Source: Collinsella sp.
GTDB taxonomy: Bacteria; Actinomycetota; Coriobacteriia; Coriobacteriales; Coriobacteriaceae
Reading direction: 5' to 3'
DNA: 12,286 bases
Assembly: GCA_031295725.1 (NCBI GenBank)
Contig: JAUMNV010000010.1
Location: 1-12,286, forward strand
Position numbers and translations under genes: made by a program
In this document: one piece after another, positions 1 through 6,571 of the stretch
Layout: every line of letters begins with the position of its first letter
Position numbering within the stretch: position 1 is the first letter of the stretch
The notes under the pieces: generated by a model
Database searches by the model: none
What the model saw: only the letters and a program-made list of their open reading frames with translations
What the model was told of the DNA's origin: nothing

Positions 1-44
1 CTGCGAGCGGCCTTGGTGGCATCGGCGTACCTGCTCTTGGCCAT
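1..44 (-). CDS. 5' end of an unidentified gene downstream of moaA
   Basis: An ATG at 44-42 opens a frame that runs off the left edge of the window (MAKSRYADATKAAR...). It is preceded by a strong Shine-Dalgarno, GGAGG at 57-53, with 8 bases of spacing. It begins only 4 bases after the moaA stop codon, so it is very probably the next gene of the same transcript. Genes after moaA are often other molybdenum-cofactor or molybdoenzyme genes, but 14 residues are too few to identify this one, and they do not look like a MoaC N-terminus. The start is well supported; the product is unknown. Confidence 0.6.
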   Translation of the reverse strand, partial: MAKSRYADATKAAR

Positions 45-48
45 ATGA

Positions 49-1104
49 TCATCCTCCGATTTGGGACATAAATCGTTGCGTGCCCTCAATTATCGCGTGT
101 TCCTGCGGTTTGTGGGCCACGGCATCGCGCCAAATCGAAAGCACCTGCATATCATCACCACCGCGCAACGCCTCACGCACCGAATACTCGGCATCGCTGA
201 ACAGGCACGGACGCACGTTGCCATCGGCCGTCAGGCGCAGACGGTTGCAATTCGCACAAAAATGGTTGGACATGGCGCTAATGAAGCCGACCGTTCCCGC
301 CGCGCCCGGAAAGTGCCAATAGCGCGCAGGACCCGCGCCGGCAGGAGCGTCGTTGATGTCGAGCGGTTCGAGCTCGCCCAGGCCCGCCGCGGCGGCCCCG
401 GTATTGATGCGCGCCCGCAGCTCGTCGCTCGGCACGGTATCGCTCGCATCCCACAGCTCGGGATTGAGCGCGGGAGCATGCGGATCCACAGCGCAATGCG
501 AGCTCGTACGCTCGTCGCCGATGGGCATGTATTCGATAAAGCGCAGGTGGATGGGGCGGTCGACGGTCAAGCGCGCGAGGGCAGCCACATCCTGGTTGAG
601 CCGGCGCACCACAACACAGTTGACCTTAACGGGCTCAAAGCCCCAAGCCAGTGCCGCGTCGATGCCAGCCATGGTCTGCTCGAGCCGACCCAGGCGCGTG
701 ATCTTTCCAAAGAGCGTAGGGTCGAGTGTGTCGAGCGAGATGTTGACGCGGTTAAGCCCGGCATCTTTGAGCTGCGGTGCCAGCTTGGGCAGCAGGGCGC
801 CATTGGTGGTGAGCGAGATGTCCTCGATCTGCGGGATCGCGCGGATGTCGCGAATGAGCGGGATGATACGGCGGCTGACCAGCGGCTCGCCACCCGTCAG
901 GCGCACGCGGCGAATGCCCTCCCCTGCTACCAAGCGCACAAAGCGGGCGATTTCCTCGGCACTGAGCAGCTCGTCGTGCGCGCGGGGCGCCACGCCATCG
1001 GCCGGCATGCAGTAAATGCAGCGGAAATTGCACTTGTCAGTAACGGCAATGCGCAGGTAGTTGATATCGCGGCCAAAACCGTCATGTTGCACGAGCCCGT
1101 CCAC
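49..1104 (-). CDS. moaA: GTP 3',8-cyclase MoaA (molybdenum cofactor synthesis)
   Basis: This radical-SAM enzyme carries out the first step of molybdopterin synthesis in the cytosol. It converts GTP to 3',8-cyclo-GTP, which MoaC then turns into cyclic pyranopterin phosphate. The 351-residue length is normal for the family. The N-terminal cluster motif CX3CX2C is at Cys25, Cys29 and Cys32. The SAM-binding GGEP is at 71-74. The C-terminal CX2CX13C of the second Fe-S cluster is at Cys283, Cys286 and Cys300. The protein ends in MSQIGG, and the terminal Gly-Gly is known to matter for MoaA activity. The start is GTG at 1104-1102, preceded by GGGGAGG with 5 bases of spacing. An internal ATG at 1085 would remove part of the conserved N-terminus. 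The next gene starts 4 bases downstream, which suggests an operon. The identification is firm. Confidence 0.96.
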   Translation of the reverse strand: MDGLVQHDGFGRDINYLRIAVTDKCNFRCIYCMPADGVAPRAHDELLSAEEIARFVRLVAGEGIRRVRLTGGEPLVSRRIIPLIRDIRAIPQIEDISLTTNGALLPKLAPQLKDAGLNRVNISLDTLDPTLFGKITRLGRLEQTMAGIDAALAWGFEPVKVNCVVVRRLNQDVAALARLTVDRPIHLRFIEYMPIGDERTSSHCAVDPHAPALNPELWDASDTVPSDELRARINTGAAAAGLGELEPLDINDAPAGAGPARYWHFPGAAGTVGFISAMSNHFCANCNRLRLTADGNVRPCLFSDAEYSVREALRGGDDMQVLSIWRDAVAHKPQEHAIIEGTQRFMSQIGG

Positions 1105-1144
1105 GCAGCCCTCCCCTCACGCAGCGTTTTATTCTTCGGAAAAC

Positions 1145-1150
1145 ATAATA
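1145..1150 (-). promoter_or_regulatory. possible -10 element for moaA
   Basis: On the minus strand TATTAT (5 of 6 consensus) lies about 41 bases upstream of the GTG start, which would give a leader of roughly 34 bases. No good -35 box is visible 16-18 bases upstream, so the promoter may be weak, activator-dependent or misread. The rest of 1105-1235 shows nothing recognisable. Confidence 0.25.
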
Positions 1151-1239
1151 CCCCACGGGAGAACCACGCCGACACCCGTACGACAGGACAGGTCACTTCG
1201 AGCAAAACGGACTATCCAAGCCCATCCTCAACACGCAAA

Positions 1240-1298
1240 CCATCACAACATTCGATGCTTTTCCCGTTTTTGGCAAAAGACGTCGAATGTTGTGATGG
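1240..1298. repeat. 59-bp imperfect palindrome, left copy
   Basis: Perfect 16-bp arms, CCATCACAACATTCGA at 1240-1255 and its reverse complement at 1283-1298, enclose a 27-base centre. The centre contains a smaller stem, CTTTT at 1258-1262 with AAAAG at 1275-1279. The copy lies between the stop of the nuclease-like gene and the start of moaA. It matches the right copy (2481-2539) at 55 of 59 positions in the same orientation. Its length and internal symmetry resemble REP-type elements. Only three Ts follow the hairpin on the minus strand, so a terminator role is uncertain here. Confidence 0.9.
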
Positions 1299-1339
1299 CT
1301 TGCTTGCCCATGGCACCCCGTAGAAAGACCGGAACGTCC

Positions 1340-2377
1340 CTAAAGGCCGCCGTCCCAGTGTCGAATCACGAATTCTCGCAGGTCATTCTGACGTTTCTGG
1401 AATGCCTCGCTTCGGTCGCACTTGAGGCCCATAGCGAGTGCGATGGCGTTCATCGCCCGGTGCAATTGCAGCTGGTGGGCAAACTGGGTCCCGGTGAGGA
1501 CGATCATCCTAAAGCCCAGCGCGCTCAGAACGGTCATACGCTCCGCATCCGACGCGCTGCGCTGTTTATCAAGATGGTCCGAGCCGTTGTATTCAATCCC
1601 CGTACCGCTCGCAGGCGCATATACGTCGATCTCGAAATACCCGGCCTTTGCGAGATACTTGAACTCGTTGGGAACATCGACCCGATGGTTGAGCTCAATC
1701 TTGGTGCATCCCAGCCCTCCCTGGGAACGTTTTGCTACGACCATGATTGCGGCGGCCGTCTCCATGGGCGACCGCGCGCCATCGTGCACGCGCTTGAGCA
1801 CGGCGGCCGCGCGCATGACCCCCTGACGAGATCGGTTCTCATTGCAATAGGCAATCAAGTCGGCAACGGTATACCTCTGCCCCATCTCGATATAATCGCC
1901 TGTCGACAGATGATTCAAATGGTATCGGGCACAGATTTCGTAGCCATATTCCAGCTGCTCGGGCTCGCTCATCCACGAACCCGCTTGGACAAAGCACATG
2001 GCCTCATCAACCACTAGAAGGCCCTCTGCCACCTCGATAAGATGGCCTGGAGGTACCGGCGCTCCAAACACGTGGCACCTAAATCCAGCCGGCGTCGAGC
2101 GCTCAAAATCGAAGTTGACGAGCGTGTCGATATGATCGAGTTCTTCTCGTGGAATACCGAGCGAGACCAGATAGTCGGTAACGATCCCAACTGCCGTTGA
2201 AGTCCTCAGCCCCTTGGCATCGAGCCCCAATTTGGGCAGGCTCGCGGTCAGCTCCGCCTCGTTAGCAAGCGAGTCCTCATCGTATAGGCTGCTTGCTCGC
2301 GAGAGCGGCTCGGACGGGCGCGCCACGTTGTGGCACAGCCAGGCAGTCTTATGGGACAGGACGATCGGCAGGTCCAT
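1340..2377 (-). CDS. PD-(D/E)XK nuclease-like protein (DUF559/Vsr-like C-terminal domain)
   Basis: 345 residues from an ATG at 2377-2375 with GGAGG four bases upstream. The frame is open for 65 more codons upstream, but that stretch crosses the right palindrome and lacks a better ribosome-binding site. The C-terminal part (about 200-300) has the pattern of DUF559-type endonuclease domains: Glu206 in a SPMET helix, Asp251 in FEIDVYAP, Glu262 and His268 in IEYNGSDH, then Arg280 and a strand ending in IVLTG at 292-296. The lysine of the classic EXK position is Asn264, so cleavage activity is not assured. The N-terminal two-thirds resembles the helical part of AbiEi-like/DUF559 proteins only loosely. 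There is no signal peptide, membrane segment or adjacent partner gene. It stands alone between the two 59-bp palindromes. The fold is fairly sure; the function (element maintenance, defence, repair) is unknown. Confidence 0.8.
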   Translation of the reverse strand: MDLPIVLSHKTAWLCHNVARPSEPLSRASSLYDEDSLANEAELTASLPKLGLDAKGLRTSTAVGIVTDYLVSLGIPREELDHIDTLVNFDFERSTPAGFRCHVFGAPVPPGHLIEVAEGLLVVDEAMCFVQAGSWMSEPEQLEYGYEICARYHLNHLSTGDYIEMGQRYTVADLIAYCNENRSRQGVMRAAAVLKRVHDGARSPMETAAAIMVVAKRSQGGLGCTKIELNHRVDVPNEFKYLAKAGYFEIDVYAPASGTGIEYNGSDHLDKQRSASDAERMTVLSALGFRMIVLTGTQFAHQLQLHRAMNAIALAMGLKCDRSEAFQKRQNDLREFVIRHWDGGL

Positions 2378-2480
2378 GAGCCCTCCAATGGGTCGGATAA
2401 CCAACCTTATTCCCCTGCCCACGGGTCCGCACACCTTCGCGCGCAAGAAAGCGATTCCACCCGACCGAGTGGCAGAAAAA

Positions 2481-2539
2481 CCATAACAACATTCGATGCT
2501 TTTCCCGATTTTGGCAGAAAACGTCGAATGTTGTGATGG
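2481..2539. repeat. 59-bp imperfect palindrome, right copy; possible terminator of the ABC operon
   Basis: The architecture matches the left copy: 16-base arms at 2481-2496 and 2524-2539 (one mismatch, A2485 against G2535) around a 27-base centre. It lies between the ABC exporter stop (2592) and the nuclease-like gene start (2377). On the minus strand the hairpin is followed at once by TTTTT (2480-2476), so this copy could act as an intrinsic terminator for the ABC operon. The four differences from the left copy are at 2485, 2508, 2517 and 2520. Those at 2517 and 2520 shift rather than destroy the inner T/A stem. Confidence 0.9.
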
Positions 2540-2591
2540 TTTGAGGCGAGGTGAGGGGTGCGGAGGGGTCAAAGCATCGTGCTCGAACGGG

Positions 2592-4490
2592 TTAATCCAA
2601 CTCTTTTAAGCCATGCGCCAGCTGCCAGTACTCGCCGTGCTGGGCGAGCAACTCTTCGTGCGTGCCGCGCTCGATGATGCGGCCGTGTTCGAGGACCATG
2701 ATGGCGTCGGCGTCGCGGACGGTGGACAGGCGATGCGCAATCATAAACGTGGTGCGTCCGCGCATGATGCGGTCCATACCGCGCTCGATGAGCTTTTCGG
2801 TACGCGTGTCAATGGAGCTCGTGGCCTCGTCCAGGATGAGCACCGGTGGGTCGGCGACGGCCACGCGCGCGATGGCGAGCAGCTGGCGCTGGCCCTGCGA
2901 CAGGTTGGCGCCATCGGCGGTCACGAGCGTGTCATAGCCCTGAGGCAGGCGGCGGATAAACGAATCAGCGCAGGCTGCCTCGGCAGCGGCGCGCACCTCC
3001 TCGTCGGTCGCGTCGAGCTTGCCAAAGCGGATGTTCTGCGCAATGGTGCCGCTAAACAGGTGCGTGTCCTGCAGCACAATGCCGAGCGATCCGCGCAGGC
3101 TGGCCTTGGCAATGTGCTTGACGTCGATGCCGTCGTACGTGATCTCGCCGTCATCGACCTCGTAGAAGCGGTTGATGAGGTTAGTGATGGTCGTCTTTCC
3201 GGCGCCCGTCGAGCCCACAAACGCGATCTTTTGGCCCGGCTTGGCAAACAGGTTGAGATCCGTGAGCACACGGGTGCCCGGCACGTAGGAAAAGTCCACA
3301 GCATGGAAGCGCACGTCGCCGGCAAGCGGGACCAAGCCGCACGTGAGCTCGGTACCGTCGGCAGTCACCGCGCGGCCCGACTCATCAACGGCTGCCACGT
3401 CATGTAAGTGCCCGTAGACACCCACGCCCTGGCCCTCGGGAATCTTCCACGCCCACGCGGCGTCGCCCGTCTGCACCAGCTCCACGCAGCCCTCGTCCAC
3501 TTCGGGCTTAAGGTCCATAGCCGCAAACAGGCGCTCGGCACCGGCCAACGCGTTGAGCAAGAAGTTGCCGAGCTGCGTAAACTGGTTGATGGGCATAGCG
3601 GCTTGGCGCACAAAGACCAGGTAACTTGCAAGCGCACCCACGTCGGCGAGCCCCTTGATGCAGAGCATGCCGCCCGCCACGGCGACGATGGCATAGTTGA
3701 CGTAGCCAATCACGACGGTCATGGGCACCATGGAGTTGGCATAGCTCACGGCGGCGGTGCCGGTGCGGCGAAGCACGTCGTTGCGGCAGGTGAAGCCGGC
3801 GACATTCGCTGCCTCGCGGTTAAAGACCTTGATGACCTTTTGGCCCGAGACCATCTCTTCGATATATCCGTCCAGGTCACCAAGCGATGCCTGCTGGGCG
3901 GCAAAGAAACGCTTAGAGCGCGCACCCGAGTAGCGCGCATACAGCACAATGGCCGCATCGCACACGAGCGTGATAATCGTGAGCTGCCAGTTAAGGACGA
4001 TGAGCATGGCCGTGGTGCCCACAACCTGAATAGCGGCCTGAATCACGTTGGCAAAGCTGTTGTTGAGCGCCTCGGAGACAGTGTCGACGTCGTTGGTGAA
4101 AAAGCTCATGATGTCGCCCGAGCGCGTGCTGTCAAAATAACAGAGCGGCAGCGTCTGGATGTGCGCGAACAGGTCGCGGCGAATATCGGACACCACGCGT
4201 TGGGCCGCGCGCACCATGATCTGTGAGTAGCCCAGGGCCGAGAGCACGCCCGCGGCGTAGATGATCGCCGTCAGGATAACCTGCTTGGCAAGCAGTTCCT
4301 CCCCGCCCGTGGCCAAACCGTTAACGATGGGACGCACCATGTAGGTGCCGACGAGGCTCGCAATGGCGGCGACGGAGGCGAGCACGCCCACCGCGAGCAG
4401 CGAGAACTTGGCATGCCCCATGTAGGAGAGCAAGCGGCGCACAGTGCGCTTGAGGTCGGCCGGGCGTGCTTGGGCTGCGGTCTTAGGCAT
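2592..4490 (-). CDS. ABC exporter subunit with the intact catalytic ATP site (transmembrane + NBD)
   Basis: 632 residues from an ATG at 4490-4488, with a GGAAGGGGGTG purine run just upstream. The first 8 bases overlap the end of the other subunit gene. The frame is open much further upstream, but that is only a shadow of the neighbour. A six-helix exporter membrane domain (about 25-320) precedes the nucleotide-binding domain: Walker A GSTGAGKT 426-433, Q-loop Gln474, signature LSQGQ 530-534, Walker B VLILDE with catalytic Glu555, and H-loop His586. These residues are the usual ATP-hydrolysing set. The signature deviates from LSGGQ, as is common in this half of heterodimeric exporters. The membrane-to-NBD linker (about 335-390) is roughly 50 residues longer than usual. 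It probably pairs with the upstream gene product in the cytoplasmic membrane. The substrate (drug, peptide or lipid) cannot be read from the sequence. Confidence 0.93.
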   Translation of the reverse strand: MPKTAAQARPADLKRTVRRLLSYMGHAKFSLLAVGVLASVAAIASLVGTYMVRPIVNGLATGGEELLAKQVILTAIIYAAGVLSALGYSQIMVRAAQRVVSDIRRDLFAHIQTLPLCYFDSTRSGDIMSFFTNDVDTVSEALNNSFANVIQAAIQVVGTTAMLIVLNWQLTIITLVCDAAIVLYARYSGARSKRFFAAQQASLGDLDGYIEEMVSGQKVIKVFNREAANVAGFTCRNDVLRRTGTAAVSYANSMVPMTVVIGYVNYAIVAVAGGMLCIKGLADVGALASYLVFVRQAAMPINQFTQLGNFLLNALAGAERLFAAMDLKPEVDEGCVELVQTGDAAWAWKIPEGQGVGVYGHLHDVAAVDESGRAVTADGTELTCGLVPLAGDVRFHAVDFSYVPGTRVLTDLNLFAKPGQKIAFVGSTGAGKTTITNLINRFYEVDDGEITYDGIDVKHIAKASLRGSLGIVLQDTHLFSGTIAQNIRFGKLDATDEEVRAAAEAACADSFIRRLPQGYDTLVTADGANLSQGQRQLLAIARVAVADPPVLILDEATSSIDTRTEKLIERGMDRIMRGRTTFMIAHRLSTVRDADAIMVLEHGRIIERGTHEELLAQHGEYWQLAHGLKELD

Positions 4491-6312
4491 GGCGCTCACC
4501 CCCTTCCGAGGGTGATCCGCATGCGACGGAGGAAAACGGACCATTCGCGCAGCCATCGTCGCTGCCGTCGCCGGCGTCCGCGTTCCCCGCAAACTCCATC
4601 TGCGAGGCGTAAATCTCCTGGTAGATGTTGTCTCCCGCCAGCAGTTCCTCGTGCGTACCCACGCCGTGGACACGACCGTCGTCCAACACCACAATGCGAT
4701 CGGCATCCATGACGCTCGCGATGCGCTGAGCGATGATGAGCACGGTCGTATCGGGAATCCGAGCGATGTGCTCGCGAATCTTTGCGTCGGTCGCCATATC
4801 GACCGCGCTGGTGGAGTCGTCAAAAATGAGCACGCGCGGATGCTTGAGCAGCGTGCGCGCGATGCACAGGCGTTGCTTCTGGCCACCCGAGACACCGGCG
4901 CCGCCTTGGCCCAACTCGCCGTCCAGCCCGCCGATGCGATCAAGGAACTCGTCCACGCACGCCGCGCGGCAAGCCGCGAGGAGCTCATCGTCCGACGCCT
5001 GCGGATTGCCCCACTGCAGGTTCTCGCGCACGGTGCCCGTGAACAGCACATTCTTTTGCAGCACAATGCCCACAGCGTCGCGCAAGGCGACCAGGTCGTA
5101 GTCGCGCACGTCGTGTCCGCCCACAAGCACGGTTTCCTCGGTGGCGTCGTACAGGCGCGCAATCAGTTGCACAAGCGAGCTCTTGCCCGAGCCCGTGCCG
5201 CCAAGGATGCCCACCGTCGAGCCGCTCTCGATGCGAAGATCGATATGCTCGAGCACATCCTCGGCTGCATCCGCGCGGTATTTAAAGGAAACGTCGCGAA
5301 ACTCGATGCTACCGTCCGCTGGCGCCGCAGTCGCGAGGTCTCCCGCAGGGCTGGCGATAAAGGGCTCCTCATCGAGCACCTCTGCGATACGGCCCACACT
5401 CGTGAGAGCGCGCGTGAGCAGCAAAAACACGTTGGAAATCATCATGAGCGAGTTCATGATCAGCAGCACGTAGCTCATAAAGCCCGTAAGCGAGCCCACG
5501 CCCAAGCGACCTTCGATGATCATGCGGCCGCCAATCCACAGAATGGAAAGCGCCGCCACGTACATCGACAGCTGAAACACCGGCAGGTTGAGCACAGCGT
5601 TGCCAAAGGTCTTGGTCGCCGTGCCGGCGAGCTCGGTATTGACGGTGTCGAACTTGTCGCACTCGTGCTCAGCGCGCACGTAAGCCTTCACGGCGCGCAC
5701 GGCGGTAAGGTCCTCTTGCACCACGCCGTTGAGGTGGTCCATCGAGGTCTGGAGTTGGCGGTAGAGCGGACTCACGCGATAGGTGATGACGCCCAGCACG
5801 ATTGCCAGCACGGGCAAGATGATCGCAAAGACGGTGGCGAGCGGGCGCGACAGCATCAGCGCGTAGATAAGGCCGACGATAAGCGTCACCGGGCCGCGCA
5901 CCATAGGGCGAAAGCCGTTGCCCACAGCATTTTGGATAACGGTGATGTCCGTGGTCATGCGGGTGACGAGCGAGCTGGCGTCGTAGTTGTCCAGGTTGCC
6001 AAAGGCGAGCGTTTGAATCTTTTTGTACTCGGCCTCGCGCAGGTTGGCGCCTAGGCCCGAGGCAACGCGGGCGGACGTGCGGGCATAACCCAAGCCCAGT
6101 ACCAGCGAAAGCGCAGCGCACACCAACATGTACGCACCCTGTAGCAGCATGTAGTTGATATCACACGCAGGCACGCCCACATCGATGATGTTGGCCATGA
6201 TGACCGGGATAAACAGCTCGAGCACCGTCTCGACCGACACAAAGAACACGCCGAGGATGGCATCGCGACGGTATGCCCCTAGATAGGAAAACAGTATTTT
6301 GAGATTGCGCAC
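4483..6312 (-). CDS. ABC exporter subunit with a degenerate ATP site (transmembrane + NBD)
   Basis: 609 residues. The start is GTG at 6312-6310 with a modest GGGGG ribosome-binding site about 10 bases upstream; the nearby ATG at 6328 is in another frame. The membrane domain (about 15-305) is followed by an NBD with Walker A GGTGSGKS 371-378, Q-loop Gln419, canonical signature VSGGQ 474-478 and Walker B VLIFDD. Asp499 replaces the catalytic Glu, and Gln529 replaces the H-loop His (IIAQRIAS). This is the standard asymmetry of heterodimeric type I exporters (TM287/288, LmrCD, BmrCD type): this subunit supplies the non-hydrolysing ATP site and the good signature for its partner. The tail (571-609) is hydrophilic and Gly/Ser-rich, and its last codons overlap the partner gene by 8 bases, so the pair is translationally coupled. 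Substrate unknown. Confidence 0.93.
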   Translation of the reverse strand: MRNLKILFSYLGAYRRDAILGVFFVSVETVLELFIPVIMANIIDVGVPACDINYMLLQGAYMLVCAALSLVLGLGYARTSARVASGLGANLREAEYKKIQTLAFGNLDNYDASSLVTRMTTDITVIQNAVGNGFRPMVRGPVTLIVGLIYALMLSRPLATVFAIILPVLAIVLGVITYRVSPLYRQLQTSMDHLNGVVQEDLTAVRAVKAYVRAEHECDKFDTVNTELAGTATKTFGNAVLNLPVFQLSMYVAALSILWIGGRMIIEGRLGVGSLTGFMSYVLLIMNSLMMISNVFLLLTRALTSVGRIAEVLDEEPFIASPAGDLATAAPADGSIEFRDVSFKYRADAAEDVLEHIDLRIESGSTVGILGGTGSGKSSLVQLIARLYDATEETVLVGGHDVRDYDLVALRDAVGIVLQKNVLFTGTVRENLQWGNPQASDDELLAACRAACVDEFLDRIGGLDGELGQGGAGVSGGQKQRLCIARTLLKHPRVLIFDDSTSAVDMATDAKIREHIARIPDTTVLIIAQRIASVMDADRIVVLDDGRVHGVGTHEELLAGDNIYQEIYASQMEFAGNADAGDGSDDGCANGPFSSVACGSPSEGGERHA

Positions 6313-6353
6313 GCAGGTTCAACCCCCATCAAACGTTGTTCGCAAACGCACGT

Positions 6354-6381
6354 ATTATTGCGCGCCGAATAATGGTGTCAA
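6354..6381 (-). promoter_or_regulatory. promoter of the ABC exporter operon
   Basis: On the minus strand a perfect -35 TTGACA (6381-6376) is followed after 16 bases by AATAAT (6359-6354, 5 of 6). This predicts a start near 6346 and a leader of about 35 bases before the GTG start at 6312. One copy of an 11-bp direct repeat (6367-6377) lies in the spacer and touches the -35, as an operator would. Confidence 0.55.
6367..6377 (+). repeat. 11-bp direct repeat GAATAATGGTG, copy 1 (possible operator)
   Basis: It is identical to 6454-6464, 87 bp away. It sits inside the ABC operon promoter. The related inverted word TATTCCGA follows at 6383-6390, with its complement TCGGAATA at 6451-6458. This layout suits a repressor that binds at two places in the divergent region, but no regulator is encoded nearby. 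Confidence 0.4.
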
Positions 6382-6453
6382 GTATTCCGAAATCGTTTTC
6401 TGCAAGGTTAGCGCCGGCGGCGAGTTCTCGTGATGTGTGTCCATATTCACTCG

Positions 6454-6464
6454 GAATAATGGTG
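6454..6464 (+). repeat. 11-bp direct repeat GAATAATGGTG, copy 2 (possible operator)
   Basis: Second exact copy of the word at 6367-6377, again preceded by C/G-rich CGG or CCG. It is 37 bases upstream of the -35 box of the MATE promoter, so a shared regulator for the exporter and the pump is conceivable. Function inferred only from position and repetition. Confidence 0.35.
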
Positions 6465-6500
6465 CGCGAGACTTTTTTCGCTCCGGCGTCAACACAAACC

Positions 6501-6531
6501 TTGACTCTACAATCGTTGTAGGGTTTTCACT
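6501..6531 (+). promoter_or_regulatory. MerR-family-type promoter with dyad operator for the MATE gene
   Basis: TTGACT (6501-6506) is followed by a 9-bp dyad with one mismatch, ACTCTACAA (6504-6512) and TTGTAGGGT (6516-6524), whose core CTACAATCGTTGTAG is a perfect 6-bp-arm palindrome. A 19-base spacer leads to TTCACT (6526-6531) as the -10. A dyad inside an overlong 19-20-bp spacer is the hallmark of promoters activated by MerR-family regulators, many of which control efflux pumps. The -10 is weak. The regulator gene is not in the window. Confidence 0.55.
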
Positions 6532-6571
6532 ACACTGGTAGCTAAACGAACCAAGCCAGAAAGCCCCGCCC

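Noticed and set aside
61..1323. A 420-codon plus-strand open frame opposite moaA
   Set aside because: It lies antisense to a clear moaA and has no family features; its end merely reads through the left palindrome.
1240..2539. The repeated palindromes as a CRISPR array or integron attC sites
   Set aside because: There are only two copies 1.2 kb apart with a gene between them, no regular spacers, and no attC R/L box pattern or integrase.
2378..2572. 65-codon upstream extension of the nuclease-like protein
   Set aside because: It would translate the right palindrome and a Pro-rich stretch; the ATG at 2377 has GGAGG just upstream.
4491..5162. N-terminal extension of the 632-residue ABC subunit to 856 residues
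   Set aside because: The extra codons overlap the other ABC gene in a different frame and are Arg/Ser/Thr-rich nonsense; the ATG at 4490 has a good ribosome-binding site and starts the conserved part.
6501..6536. TTGACT with TACACT as an ordinary sigma-70 promoter
   Set aside because: The spacing would be 24 bases, too long; the dyad and a 19-base spacer to TTCACT fit a MerR-type promoter better.
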